From NCBI RefSeq assembly GCF_014696615.1, contig NZ_JACJQJ010000039.1:1-64000 (forward strand): 64,000 nt of DNA. Reading direction: 5' to 3'. Numbering within the stretch: the stretch's first letter is position 1; the number at the start of each line of letters is the position of its first letter. The translations under genes were made by a program, and so were the position numbers. Below the pieces are notes generated by a model. It saw only the letters and a list, made by a program, of their open reading frames with translations, was not told the origin of the DNA and made no database searches. Source of the DNA: Nostoc linckia FACHB-104 (lineage in GTDB: Bacteria; Cyanobacteriota; Cyanobacteriia; Cyanobacteriales; Nostocaceae). Below, one piece after another: positions 39,693 to 49,248 of the stretch.

Positions 39693-40760
39693 CTATCTGC
39701 TTAAAATATCTTGAAACCACTGTTCCATGCGATCGCCCATCGCCTTTAAAGAATACTCGGTTTCAGCTTGTTGACGACAGGCTTGGCGGTCAGTTTCATC
39801 TATACGTTTAATAGCTTCCACTAATCCTTGTACGCTATCAGGTTCTACTAAAAAGCCAGTTTTACCTTCTTGGACAATTTCTGCTAAACCACCGCGACGA
39901 TAACTAATTAACGGTACACCACAAGCCAAAGCCTCTAACGCCACATTAGGGTAAGCTTCTATCCATCTGGGAGTGACTAATAATGCTCGACACTTACCTA
40001 ATTCCTGTTGCAATTGATGTGTAGGTAAAAATCCTCTGTATTCAATAGGAGCATCAGGATATTCTTGCAAAATTTTCTCCCAGTAAGGTACATCCTGTAT
40101 TAATCCAAAAATTTTCAATGGAATACCCGTGATTTTTGCTGCTGCTACAGCATCTTCTATCCCTTTTTCTGGTGCTATCCGACCTACCCAAGCTAAGTAA
40201 TCAGCAGGTTGACTACAAAACTGATACAAAGATAAATCCATACCATTCACCAAAACTCTACATTTATCTGCAAATGTAAAAGTCTCAGATTGGGTTTTAC
40301 CATGAACACCAATCGTACCAGGAAATTGATTGGCTACTTGTTCAATGATGTGATCCATTGTATTAGTTAAAGAACCCATACTAATTAAATGAGCAATGGG
40401 AGTATGAAAAAATGGTGTTAAATACAATGGCAACCAATCATAAGCGAAATTAACAATAACATCATAATTTGCTTGTACTTGGCGAGCATAATCCCACATA
40501 TTTGCTATCACAGCATTTGTAGGTATAAAAATCGGATCGGTACGAGTTTGATTTTGCGCTGGTATTTGCAGTTCTCCCGGTATTTCGATAATTGGTAATG
40601 AATTACTCAAAGACCCTTGTGGCGCAACAATTTCTAATTTGTGTCCTCGCCGCAGCATCTCTTTCGCAATATTAGAGAGTGTCAATTCTACTCCACCTCC
40701 CAACCCTGAACCCAGGGTACCAATGGGGGTAGACATGAACAATAATTTATACTCCGACAT
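39693..40760 (-). CDS. Glycosyltransferase family 4
   Basis: A 355-residue GT-B enzyme. The N-terminal acceptor domain begins LLFMSTPIGTLGSGLGGGVE with a glycine-rich loop. The C-terminal donor domain has the sugar-nucleotide signature EAYPNVALEALACGVPLISY (about 270-290), with the EX7E glutamates. The N-terminus resembles what I remember of cyanobacterial UDP-glucose:tetrahydrobiopterin glucosyltransferases, so a pterin glucosyltransferase is one hypothesis. An exopolysaccharide or lipid glycosyltransferase is the other. It lies 88 bases upstream of one methyltransferase and 78 bases downstream of another. Confidence 0.88.
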   Translation of the reverse strand: MSEYKLLFMSTPIGTLGSGLGGGVELTLSNIAKEMLRRGHKLEIVAPQGSLSNSLPIIEIPGELQIPAQNQTRTDPIFIPTNAVIANMWDYARQVQANYDVIVNFAYDWLPLYLTPFFHTPIAHLISMGSLTNTMDHIIEQVANQFPGTIGVHGKTQSETFTFADKCRVLVNGMDLSLYQFCSQPADYLAWVGRIAPEKGIEDAVAAAKITGIPLKIFGLIQDVPYWEKILQEYPDAPIEYRGFLPTHQLQQELGKCRALLVTPRWIEAYPNVALEALACGVPLISYRRGGLAEIVQEGKTGFLVEPDSVQGLVEAIKRIDETDRQACRQQAETEYSLKAMGDRMEQWFQDILSR

Positions 40761-40838
40761 GATATTGAAGTGCTGCTACATTTACATTACTTAAAGATAA
40801 TAACGCTTAACAGAGGTGTTATTAAAGTTAAATTCTAT

Positions 40839-41582
40839 TTAATGTTGTTTCTTGTAGCAACGCGCTGTAATTAGATAAGGTTGAAATACTTCTAAAAATT
40901 TATTCTGAAGTGTGTAAAAAAACTTATCTATAACTTGAGGATCATCTAAATGAAAAGGATGTTCTTGATTAAACCCCTTAAAGAAATACCAGTTCAAGAT
41001 CATTTTCCCTTCCCATGTCAGAGCTTGATAGAAGTTTAGTAATTGTTGGCTTGGGTCTGGCAAATGTTCTAAAACATCAAAGCACAAAATTGTATCAAAT
41101 GTTTCTACAGTAGGTAATTCTAGATAACAAATAATTTTTTTACTCAATCCCATTTGTTCAGCTCGATACTGTACAAAATCTCGATTGACAGGATTAAGAT
41201 CGCAATAGATTACTTGCTCAACTTGAGGACAAAGCGCCGCACCAAGAGTATGAGTCCCGATCCCACCACCAAAATCTAACACTCTTCCTTGAGCATGATC
41301 TGCAATTAAACGCAATGTATCGCTAATATATTCATGGCTTGCTAAATGCCAAGCGCCCAATTCAAACAAATATAGTTCTCCAACTTTCTCACTATAAAAA
41401 GCGCTGGCTTGTTCCCAATCAAAATCTTTGTGACCTAAATCTGCTATCTCTTGATGCTTGGTCGCTAACTGATTCTCTAATGTTTCGCGATCGCAATTTA
41501 AAAATTCTTGGAGATGCTGTTTTAAGTTAAACGAATTTTGCAAATAGCTGGTTAAGAAAGATGGCGTAGGAAACTGTCTCAT
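40839..41582 (-). CDS. Class I SAM-dependent methyltransferase
   Basis: A 247-residue methyltransferase with motif I VLDFGGGIGTHTLGAALC (near 100-117), then VIYCDLNPVNRDFVQYR and the post-I LCFDVLEHLPDP. The N-terminal region of about 80 residues is a helical extension. ATG 41582 (MRQFPTPSF) is preferred over a TTG 16 codons upstream. It is the first gene of the three-gene minus-strand group with the glycosyltransferase and the second methyltransferase. It is divergent from the ABC binding protein gene. The methyl acceptor is unknown. Confidence 0.83.
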   Translation of the reverse strand: MRQFPTPSFLTSYLQNSFNLKQHLQEFLNCDRETLENQLATKHQEIADLGHKDFDWEQASAFYSEKVGELYLFELGAWHLASHEYISDTLRLIADHAQGRVLDFGGGIGTHTLGAALCPQVEQVIYCDLNPVNRDFVQYRAEQMGLSKKIICYLELPTVETFDTILCFDVLEHLPDPSQQLLNFYQALTWEGKMILNWYFFKGFNQEHPFHLDDPQVIDKFFYTLQNKFLEVFQPYLITARCYKKQH

Positions 41583-41690
41583 GCCTTTTATGTAAAAATT
41601 AAATAGATGAAATTTTATGATACTATGCAACTGATATTTTTATTTTATAAAATGTCTCAATAAAATTCCTTATTTGCCTACATAATTAGC

Positions 41691-43025
41691 ATGAAAGTTA
41701 CCATTGTGGTATCCAAAACTAGAGCCTTATTGCAGAATTTTTTCTGTTCTGGTTGGCAGCTTTCTTTTTGGGGAATTGCCTTAAGCCTCTGTTTGATATT
41801 ATCTGGTTGTGACAATCTGGTAAAGAAAAATACTGGAGTAATTCACATTAGCCTATGGCAAGGAATTAATCCCCCTGTCAATCGTGATGTATTTCAGAAA
41901 TTAGTAGATAAATTTAACCAAACTCATGATGATATTCAAGTTGAATCCATCTTTGCCGGTGACTTAGAACTACAACTACCAAAAATCTTAGCAGCCGTTG
42001 TAGGCAATGTACCGCCTGATATTCTGTCATTTTATCCGCAAATTACTGGTCAGTTAGTAGAATTAGGGGCAGTTCAACCTTTAGAAGATTGGCTCAATCA
42101 ATCACCAATTAAGTCTGAGGTTCCATCCAACTTATTTGAGGAATTAGAATTAAGTGGTCATTTATGGTCAGTCCCATTGTACACCGCTAATTTAGGCATT
42201 TTTTACCGACCTGATTTATTTAAAGCGGCAGGAATCAACACAACTCCTAAAACCTGGGAAGAATTACGACAAGTTGCCAAAAAACTTACCATAGACCGTA
42301 ATGGCGACAATCGACCAGAACAGTATGGCATTTTACTACCTTTAGGCAAGGGAGAATGGACTGTTTTTAGTTGGTTTCCCTTTTTGTTAAGCCATGAAGG
42401 AGAGGTAGTCACAAATAACCAACCTAATCTGATGAACTCAGGTGCGATCGCGGCCTTACAATTTTGGGAAAATCTCTTAAAAGATGGTTCCGCAACACTG
42501 TCTCTTCCAGAACGCGGCTATGAAGAGGATGCTTTTATGTCTGGTCGTGTGGCGATGCAAATCACAGGGCCTTGGACATATATAGCTAAATCTAAAGTTG
42601 ATTATGATGTCTTCCCCATACCTGCAAGTGTGAAACCTGCGACAGTTACGGCTACAGGGAATCTATTTGTAATGAAGACTACACCTGAACGAGAAAAAGC
42701 CGCTATGAAGTTTTTGGAATATGTTCTGAGTGAAGAATTCCAAACAGAATGGAGCATAGGAACAGGTTTTTTACCTGTAAATACTAAATCTGCTCAAAGC
42801 CAAGCTTATCAGCAATATCTCAACCAAAAACCTTGGTTAAAAGTATTTATGCAACAAATACCCGTAGCCAATGCGAGACCTACTATTGCTGGCTATAGCC
42901 GATTATCTGATAGTCTTGGTAGAGCGATTGAGTCTACGCTAATGGGTAAATCTAATGCGGAACAAGCGTTAAAAGCTGCTCAAGAACGTTTAGAACTGAT
43001 TTGGGATAATAATAAAGATAGATAG
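41691..43025 (+). CDS. ABC transporter sugar-binding lipoprotein
   Basis: A 444-residue extracytoplasmic solute-binding protein of family 1 (maltose/multiple-sugar type). The signal peptide ends in the lipobox LILSGCDN, with the lipidated Cys at about residue 40. Binding-domain features include LWQGINPPVNRDVFQKLVDKF near 55 and the second-lobe segment YEEDAFMSGRVAMQITGPWT near 280. It would catch a sugar or glycoside and deliver it to an ABC permease, none of which is encoded here, so permease and ATPase must be elsewhere. It is divergent from the methyltransferase/glycosyltransferase group. Confidence 0.9.
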   Translation: MKVTIVVSKTRALLQNFFCSGWQLSFWGIALSLCLILSGCDNLVKKNTGVIHISLWQGINPPVNRDVFQKLVDKFNQTHDDIQVESIFAGDLELQLPKILAAVVGNVPPDILSFYPQITGQLVELGAVQPLEDWLNQSPIKSEVPSNLFEELELSGHLWSVPLYTANLGIFYRPDLFKAAGINTTPKTWEELRQVAKKLTIDRNGDNRPEQYGILLPLGKGEWTVFSWFPFLLSHEGEVVTNNQPNLMNSGAIAALQFWENLLKDGSATLSLPERGYEEDAFMSGRVAMQITGPWTYIAKSKVDYDVFPIPASVKPATVTATGNLFVMKTTPEREKAAMKFLEYVLSEEFQTEWSIGTGFLPVNTKSAQSQAYQQYLNQKPWLKVFMQQIPVANARPTIAGYSRLSDSLGRAIESTLMGKSNAEQALKAAQERLELIWDNNKDR

Positions 43026-43029
43026 TTGG

Positions 43030-43195
43030 GTATTGGGCCTTGGGTATTTGCGAGAGGGAACAGGGAACAGGACATAATGTTGAATTGCTTGTCTCCCACC
43101 CTGCGGGTTCTCCGTTAGGCGTTCTCGTTAGAGTAGCCACTGCGGCTACATCCCCCCAGTCCCCAGTCCCTAGTCCCCAGTCCCCAGTCCCAGCC
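43030..43195. repeat. STRR-rich spacer between convergent genes
   Basis: GGGAACA and CCCCAGT/CCCTAGT units. The middle (43085-43150) carries GCGGGTTCTCC-like sequence, and the run of CCCCAGT (43153-43190) touches the oligopeptidase stop codon. Confidence 0.7.
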
Positions 43196-45245
43196 TATCC
43201 AAAATAAAAGCATACTCAAAAGCCAATTCGCGCAAGCTTTCATAACGTCCAGATGCGCCGCTATGTCCTGCACCCATATTGGTTTTTAACAGCAGAATAT
43301 TGTTATCGGTTTTGAGTTCTCTCAATTTGGCTGTCCATTTCGCTGGTTCCCAATATTTGACACGAGAATCATTTAAGCCAGCAGTAATCAGCATATCTGG
43401 GTAATCTTTCGCTTCAACATTATCGTAGGGCGAATAGGATTTCATGTAGTCGTAATACACTGGATCGTTAGGATTACCCCATTCTTCCCATTCCATCGCT
43501 GACAGGGGTAATGAAGTATCGAGTATTGTAGTGACTACGTCTACAAAGGGAACATGGGCGACTACTGCTTTAAATAGTTCTGGACGCAGATTCATGACTG
43601 CGCCCATCAATAAACCGCCTGCACTACCGCCTGTAATTATTAGGCGATCGCTCGCTGTCCATTTTTCATCAATTAAATACTCTGCACAGGCGATAAAATC
43701 TGTAAAGGTATTCTTTTTCTGTAAAAATTTGCCATCTTCATACCATTTTCGCCCCATTTCTTCCCCACCACGAATATGGGCAATGGCAAACACGATTCCT
43801 CTGTCTAGCAATGTTAGGCGATTTGAGGAAAATGTGGCTGGGTAAGAAGAACCGTAAGCGCCGTAACCTGTAAGTAATAAAGGATTTTGGCTATCTTTTT
43901 TAATTCCTTGTTTGTAAACAATCGAGATGGGAATTTTTGTTCCATCTTCGGCGGTAGCCATTAGCCACTCGCTTTGATATTGAGTTCTGTCGTAGCCACC
44001 AAGTACTTCTGTTTCTTTTTTTAACTCCCGCTGTTGTGTTTCCATGTTGTAATCGAACACAGATTGCGGCGTAATAAACGAAGTGTAATGAAAACGCAGA
44101 ATGGTAGTATTAAACTCTGGGTTATTGCCTTCATAAAATTCATAAGTAGGCTCAGGAAAAGTAATATTACTTTCCTCTCCTGTCGTGAGGTTTTGTACTC
44201 TCGCTGTTTCTAACCCACCTTTGCGTTCATAAATTACTAAATGATTCGCAAACAGGCTAATTCCTGTTAACAAAACATCTTCTTGATGAGGAATTACAGT
44301 CTGCCAATTTTCTTTACTGGGGGAAGCTACTAAGGTTTTTATTAATTTAAAGTTAGTAGCCTCATCATTAGTAACAATGTAAAAGTAATCGCTATGATGA
44401 TCAACATCATATTCCATCCCCGTAGTGCGGGGATGAATTAATTGCCAATTTCCCTGAGGATGATTTGCATCTAAATAATGAACTTCTGTAGTGATGCTGC
44501 TTCTTAAGCTCATCAAAATATATGCTTGGCTACGGGTTTTATCCACATATAAATGATAAAGTTCATCTGCTTCCTCATAGAGAAGAACATCTGCATCAGG
44601 AGAAGTTCCTAAAGTATGGCGAAATAGTTGATAGGGACGATTAGCATCATCAATTTTGGTATAAAATACTGTTTTATTGTCGTTTGCCCAAGCAAAAGAA
44701 AAATAGGTATCAGGAATAGTTTCTGATAATAATTGATTGGTGGTTAAATCGAGGAAAAATAAAGTATATTGCTCAGAACCACTAGTATCAACAGAATAAG
44801 CCAATATTTGATGATTGGGACTAATATCAAATACCCCTAAACTAAAAAATTCGTGTTCTTTAGCTAATGCGTTTTCATCTAAAAGTATTTCTTCTGGCGC
44901 TGATAAATTATCTTTTTTACGGCAATAAATTGGATAATCTTTACCTTCTTCAGTCCGTAAATAATAGTAGTAATTATCTTTACGATAGGGCACAGATAAG
45001 TCAGTTTCTTTAATCCGTGCCAACATTTCATTGTAGAGCTTGGTTTGCAGCGCTTCTGTGTGTTGCATCATCGCTGCTGTATAACTATTTTCTGCTTCTA
45101 AATAAGCTATAACTTGAGGGTTATCAACATCACGTAACCAAAAGTAGTTGTCGATGCGGCGATCGCCGTGTAACTCTAAAACTTCTGGGTGTTTGTCAGC
45201 AACTGGTGGTTTAGTAAGATTTTGTAAAAAATTATTCTGAGACAT
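43170..45245 (-). CDS. ptrB: Oligopeptidase B (S9A prolyl oligopeptidase family)
   Basis: A 691-residue serine peptidase of the prolyl oligopeptidase family that cuts short peptides, probably after Arg/Lys. An N-terminal seven-bladed propeller (about 75-410) leads to the alpha/beta hydrolase domain. The nucleophile motif GGSAGGLLMGA, the Asp in TAGLNDSRVKYWEP and the His in MGAGHSGASGRY complete the triad. Length and the DNYFWLRDVDNP start are typical of oligopeptidase B. The ATG at 45245 is chosen; a TTG precedes it. It is monocistronic and ends in an STRR spacer. Confidence 0.93.
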   Translation of the reverse strand: MSQNNFLQNLTKPPVADKHPEVLELHGDRRIDNYFWLRDVDNPQVIAYLEAENSYTAAMMQHTEALQTKLYNEMLARIKETDLSVPYRKDNYYYYLRTEEGKDYPIYCRKKDNLSAPEEILLDENALAKEHEFFSLGVFDISPNHQILAYSVDTSGSEQYTLFFLDLTTNQLLSETIPDTYFSFAWANDNKTVFYTKIDDANRPYQLFRHTLGTSPDADVLLYEEADELYHLYVDKTRSQAYILMSLRSSITTEVHYLDANHPQGNWQLIHPRTTGMEYDVDHHSDYFYIVTNDEATNFKLIKTLVASPSKENWQTVIPHQEDVLLTGISLFANHLVIYERKGGLETARVQNLTTGEESNITFPEPTYEFYEGNNPEFNTTILRFHYTSFITPQSVFDYNMETQQRELKKETEVLGGYDRTQYQSEWLMATAEDGTKIPISIVYKQGIKKDSQNPLLLTGYGAYGSSYPATFSSNRLTLLDRGIVFAIAHIRGGEEMGRKWYEDGKFLQKKNTFTDFIACAEYLIDEKWTASDRLIITGGSAGGLLMGAVMNLRPELFKAVVAHVPFVDVVTTILDTSLPLSAMEWEEWGNPNDPVYYDYMKSYSPYDNVEAKDYPDMLITAGLNDSRVKYWEPAKWTAKLRELKTDNNILLLKTNMGAGHSGASGRYESLRELAFEYAFILDRLGLGTGD

Positions 45246-45297
45246 CAAAATTATGCTTATAAATCAGAAATAAGCAGCTAAATGCTGCCTAATAACC

Positions 45298-46053
45298 TTA
45301 GGATGAACTAGGAATAACATTCTTTTGGTTTTGTTTTCTTTTTAAAGTACACAAGCCAATTGCGGGAATAAAGCCCAGAATGAATGCTGTAAATCCTTGC
45401 CCATTCCAATACAATATCGAAGTCCGGTAGGCTTCGGGAATAAAATTTTGCAATAGAGAAAGCAACCAAATTAAAGTACTGATGAAGAAGAAAGCGATCG
45501 CTGGGAGAAAATTCCACCACCAAGCGTTGATTGTGTAGCGTCTTAACACCAGCCATTGGCAAAGCCCTAGCCAAATACCCGAAATAATATAGGAAATGGT
45601 GGATAAAAATCCCAAAATTACCACTGCCTCAGGAGGTAAAGTTTCGTTAAAAGATGCAGCAATCGATGATATATGGTTAATCCAAGCTGTAGAAACGCTA
45701 CTGGATAGCAGCCAACCCAAGCTGGTAGCCAGCATCCACCACCAACCAGATACATATTGCCGCATTACCAAGGCTTGATCGGCAGCGAAAATCAAGGCAA
45801 AGACAACGCTGCTGAGATAGTTAGCGAAGTTCATCCACATTTGGGAATCTGAAAAAAAAGCGGGAGAAACGCTATCTAGCAGCTTTTCTAAAGCTATACT
45901 GGCAAGGCCACCTACAACCCATCCCACACAGGTCATGAAGGTAAATTTGATCAAGAAACTTCGAGTTTGAGAACGCGGGATCAAAAACTTTCTAGATTTG
46001 GGAGCGTTCTGAGTTGATGTCACAGGAGAAGAAGTGTTGGAATTAGCTTGCAT
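45298..46053 (-). CDS. Integral membrane protein with internal duplication
   Basis: A 251-residue protein with about six membrane helices in two similar halves. Both halves contain the motif QxLVxRxY followed by WWW (QALVMRQYVSGWWWMLATSL near 90 and QWLVLRRYTINAWWWNFLP near 175). Tandem motifs of this kind recur in uncharacterised cyanobacterial membrane proteins. The N-terminal 30 residues are polar and basic (KSRKFLIPRSQTRSF). No transport or enzyme motif is recognised. It is downstream of and divergent from hemE, and the oligopeptidase gene follows on the same strand after 52 bases. Confidence 0.7.
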   Translation of the reverse strand: MQANSNTSSPVTSTQNAPKSRKFLIPRSQTRSFLIKFTFMTCVGWVVGGLASIALEKLLDSVSPAFFSDSQMWMNFANYLSSVVFALIFAADQALVMRQYVSGWWWMLATSLGWLLSSSVSTAWINHISSIAASFNETLPPEAVVILGFLSTISYIISGIWLGLCQWLVLRRYTINAWWWNFLPAIAFFFISTLIWLLSLLQNFIPEAYRTSILYWNGQGFTAFILGFIPAIGLCTLKRKQNQKNVIPSSS

Positions 46054-46165
46054 ATGAAGTTAAGTTAAGCAGAAACGAGAGTGAGACCAGCCTCCTGAAA
46101 AAGCGTGATCTCAGAATGATAAGCTAAACAGTGGCATAAAAAAGTGACTTAGGATGAAGTGTTAA

Positions 46166-47218
46166 ATGGGTGTTTCCTCAACAGCTCCTAGACTCCTCAT
46201 GGCAGCTCGTGGTGAAGTAGTAGACCGTCCTCCTGTATGGATGATGCGACAAGCGGGAAGGTACATGAAAGCTTATCGAGATTTAAGGGAGAAGTATCCT
46301 TCTTTTCGCGATCGCTCAGAAATTCCCGAAGTAGCGATTGAGGTTTCCCTACAGCCTTGGAGAGCCTTTCAACCAGACGGGGTGATTTTATTCTCCGACA
46401 TTGTAACGCCATTGCCTGGTTTAGGCATTGACATGGACATTGCGGAAGGTAAAGGGCCAATTATTCACTCGCCCATTCGCACTCAAGAACAAGTAGATAA
46501 CCTGCATCCCTTTGAACCTGAAGCATCCCTGCCGTTTATAAAAACCATATTGCAGGCGTTGCGTCAAGAGGTAGGGAATCAATCAACGGTATTAGGCTTT
46601 GTTGGTGCGCCGTGGACATTAGCTGCTTATGCAGTAGAAGGAAAAGGTTCTAAAACCTATTCCATCATCAAGAATATGGCGTTTTCTGACCCGACAATTC
46701 TGCATCAATTTTTAGCGAAATTAGCAGATGCGATCGCAGTTTACGCACGCTACCAAATTGACTGTGGCGCTCAAGTTGTCCAAATGTTCGACTCCTGGGC
46801 AGGTCAATTGAGTCCTCAAGATTATGACACCTTTGCTTTGCCATATCAGCGACGGGTTTTTGAACAAGTCAAGCAAACCCACCCCGACACACCCTTAATT
46901 TTGTTGGTTAGCGGTAGTGCAGGCGTGCTGGAAAGAATGGCAAAATCTGGTGCGGATGTTGTGACTGTAGACTGGGCAGTAGACATGGCAGATGCAAGGG
47001 CCAGATTAGGCAAGCACGTAAAAGTTCAGGGAAATCTCGACCCTGGTGTATTATTTGGTTCCAAACAGTTTATTCGCGATCGCATCCTCGATACTGTTCG
47101 CAAAGCTGGTAACTGGGGCCATATTCTCAACCTCGGTCATGGCGTACTACCAGAAACTCCAGAAGAAAATGTTGCTTTCTTCTTTGAAACAGCAAAGCAA
47201 CTTAATGCACTAGTTTAG
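46166..47218 (+). CDS. hemE: Uroporphyrinogen decarboxylase
   Basis: HemE removes four carboxyl groups from uroporphyrinogen III to give coproporphyrinogen III, a step shared by heme, bilin and chlorophyll synthesis. The 350-residue protein has the family signatures [20 protein letters not shown] (near 21-40, with the catalytic Arg) and [29 protein letters not shown] lies near 292. It is the full-length cyanobacterial form and is expressed alone. There is no strong ribosome site before the ATG. The link to phycobilisome genes in this window is functional only, not by position. Confidence 0.97.
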   Translation: MGVSSTAPRLLMAARGEVVDRPPVWMMRQAGRYMKAYRDLREKYPSFRDRSEIPEVAIEVSLQPWRAFQPDGVILFSDIVTPLPGLGIDMDIAEGKGPIIHSPIRTQEQVDNLHPFEPEASLPFIKTILQALRQEVGNQSTVLGFVGAPWTLAAYAVEGKGSKTYSIIKNMAFSDPTILHQFLAKLADAIAVYARYQIDCGAQVVQMFDSWAGQLSPQDYDTFALPYQRRVFEQVKQTHPDTPLILLVSGSAGVLERMAKSGADVVTVDWAVDMADARARLGKHVKVQGNLDPGVLFGSKQFIRDRILDTVRKAGNWGHILNLGHGVLPETPEENVAFFFETAKQLNALV

Positions 47219-47246
47219 GCAATTGTCAATCTGTTGTACATTTTTC

Positions 47247-47316
47247 TTCTTCGTGTTTTAGTGTCTTGGTGGTGAAAAAATCATTTTTAAACACCAAGAG
47301 ACCAAGACACGAAGAA
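47247..47316. repeat. Inverted repeat TTCTTCGTGT...TCTTGGTG
   Basis: 25-base arms (47247-47271 and 47292-47316) pair with three mismatches; the 20-base loop is AT-rich. It lies after hemE. Similar TTCGTGTCTTGGTG sequences are familiar from other cyanobacterial spacers, so this is a probable dispersed element that may also end hemE transcription. Confidence 0.6.
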
Positions 47317-47402
47317 AATTTATGTTCTGATGTTGAGGCTACATTGGGAACTAAAAATTCATTCCACACAACTAAATAAATAAATAAAACTTAAAACTCT
47401 CT

Positions 47403-48377
47403 ATGAGTCAGAAACGGATTTTAGTGACTGGTGCAAGTGGCTGTATAGGTCACTACATCAGTGAAGCCTTAATTAACGAAACAGATTACGATCTGTATCT
47501 CCTAGTTAGAAACCCCAATAAACTCCAAGTTAATCTTCAGGCGCGTCCAGGTATCACCGTATTGCAAGGTGATATGCAAGAAATTGGAAAGTTCACTGAA
47601 TTGCTATCAACAATTGATGTTGCGGTGCTAACAGCAACAGCTTGGGGTGGAGAGCAAACATTTAATATTAATGTTAATAAAACTCTAGAATTGCTGAAGC
47701 TGCTAAACCCAGAAAAATGCGAACAAGTAATTTATTTTTCTACCGCTAGCGTTCTCAATCGTCACAATCAACCACTGAAAGAAGCCGGGGAAATAGGTAC
47801 AGATTACGTCAGTTCTAAGTATCACTGCCTACAGGAACTACAGAAATTAGCGATCGCACCGAAAATCACTACAGTTTTTCCGACTTTAGTTTTAGGCGGC
47901 GATACTCATAAGCCCTATTCTCATTTAACAACTGGTATTCCCGAAGTCACAAAATATGCAAATTTAATAAGGTTTCTGCAAGCTGATGGTAGTTTCCACT
48001 TTATCCACGGAAAAGACATAGCAACCACAGTCAAATATTTAATAGAAAATCCCTCCAATGGTCAGGAACCCCGCAGGTTTGTTTTAGGTCAAGAGAAATT
48101 AACTGTTAACCAGGCTGTTGAACAACTCTGCGCCTATCTAGGTAAAAAGATTTACTTCCGCATTCCCCTATCGTTATCATTGGCAAATTTGATTATTGCA
48201 GTATTCAAAATTCAGATGGCTGCTTGGGATAGATTCTGCATGAATTATCGACATTTTACCTACGAAAAAGCCATCAATCCTGCCACTTTTGGATTACCAA
48301 ATTACTGTGCAACTATGAGCGATGTATTGAAAATTAGCGGTGTGAAAAGAGGCATTGTCAACAAACATCAAAGATAG
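47403..48377 (+). CDS. NAD(P)-dependent epimerase/reductase-like protein
   Basis: A 324-residue extended SDR (atypical epimerase/dehydratase class). The N-terminal cofactor motif is VTGASGCIGHYISEAL (residues 7-22). A second-strand loop LLVRNPNKLQVNLQ follows, then strand four with VAVLTATAWGGEQ. The usual YxxxK is seen as YVSSKYHCLQEL (near 140). C-terminal substrate-domain residues 230-320 are helical. The substrate could be a nucleotide sugar, a flavonoid-like compound or a membrane lipid; I cannot decide. It follows hemE after a repeat-filled spacer and is probably transcribed independently. Confidence 0.8.
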   Translation: MSQKRILVTGASGCIGHYISEALINETDYDLYLLVRNPNKLQVNLQARPGITVLQGDMQEIGKFTELLSTIDVAVLTATAWGGEQTFNINVNKTLELLKLLNPEKCEQVIYFSTASVLNRHNQPLKEAGEIGTDYVSSKYHCLQELQKLAIAPKITTVFPTLVLGGDTHKPYSHLTTGIPEVTKYANLIRFLQADGSFHFIHGKDIATTVKYLIENPSNGQEPRRFVLGQEKLTVNQAVEQLCAYLGKKIYFRIPLSLSLANLIIAVFKIQMAAWDRFCMNYRHFTYEKAINPATFGLPNYCATMSDVLKISGVKRGIVNKHQR

Positions 48378-48460
48378 AGGATTGGGCAATATTGTAAAGG
48401 TTGGTTATTAATTGTTGTTTATAATAGGAGAGAATAAACTTTTAAAACGGAGAAAAATTA

Positions 48461-48676
48461 ATGTTACAAACCATTCAAGGTATTTATAAAAACGGCAAAA
48501 TTGAACTTGCAGAAACACCACAGGGTATTACTGAAAGCCAAGTATTTGTCACTTTCTTAGAAATTAAACCCACCACTTGGCCAGAAATAGTTATGAAATA
48601 TCAAGGTGTCAGCGAAGGTATTAAGTTTGAATCCTATCGAAATGAACTACTACCACCTAACGAAGTAGATTTTTAA
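48461..48676 (+). CDS. Putative antitoxin (VapB-like, AF2212 type)
   Basis: A 71-residue protein that starts MLQTIQGIYKNGKIELAE, a beta-hairpin pattern typical of the AF2212-type antitoxin family (DUF104-like). An acidic C-terminal tail would wrap the toxin (EGIKFESYRNELLPPNEVDF). Its stop codon overlaps the start of the PIN-domain gene by one base (TAATG), the signature of a toxin-antitoxin pair. A GGAG site precedes the ATG. It presumably binds and neutralises the toxin and represses the shared promoter. Confidence 0.8.
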   Translation: MLQTIQGIYKNGKIELAETPQGITESQVFVTFLEIKPTTWPEIVMKYQGVSEGIKFESYRNELLPPNEVDF

Positions 48677-49086
48677 TGATGGGTTATTTACTCGATACTT
48701 GCGTAGTTAGCGATTTTGTTAAGGGTGAAGAAAACACTCTAAAAAAATTAAAATCTATTCCTCCTACTCAAATATTTATTTCATCCTTAACGGTAATGGA
48801 AGTGAAATATGGATTAGCAATAAATCCAGACAAAGCCGTCAAAATCCAACCGTTGATTGAAACATTTTTAAAAGCAATTACAATTTTACCTTTTGGTTCA
48901 ACTGAAGCAGATCAAGCAGCCCAAATTAGAAGCATTCTGAAAATAGCAGGCTCTCCTATAGGCGCTTATGATGTACTTATTGCAGCAACCGCATTAACCC
49001 ATAATCATATTGTCGTAACATCTAACATTAGGGAATTTCAACGAGTACCCAGCTTGCAAATCGAAAATTGGCGTTCTTGTCTATAA
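48676..49086 (+). CDS. PIN-domain toxin (VapC-like)
   Basis: A 136-residue PIN-domain ribonuclease. Acidic catalytic residues are visible: Asp in YLLDTCVVSDFVKG (near 7 and 12), Glu in SSLTVMEVKYGLA (near 41), and Asp in GAYDVLIAATALTH (near 99). The C-terminal VTSNIREFQRVPSLQIENW gives the fourth acidic or basic position. VapC toxins cleave tRNA or rRNA and halt translation. The target here is unknown. The start overlaps the antitoxin stop codon by one base; a second ATG one codon later is possible. The pair is intact. Confidence 0.88.
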   Translation: MMGYLLDTCVVSDFVKGEENTLKKLKSIPPTQIFISSLTVMEVKYGLAINPDKAVKIQPLIETFLKAITILPFGSTEADQAAQIRSILKIAGSPIGAYDVLIAATALTHNHIVVTSNIREFQRVPSLQIENWRSCL

Positions 49087-49248
49087 ATATTACTTTTTAT
49101 AGTATTAGCATTACCTACCCCAGGCATTGATTTCATTTGGAATCCGAAAAAAGATTAGTCAACAGATGAACCTGCTGATATAAAAAGTCAAAGACTCTTA
49201 ATTTTCGTTAAAGTGAAATAACAATCAAAGTGTGAGGATTGATACTGT

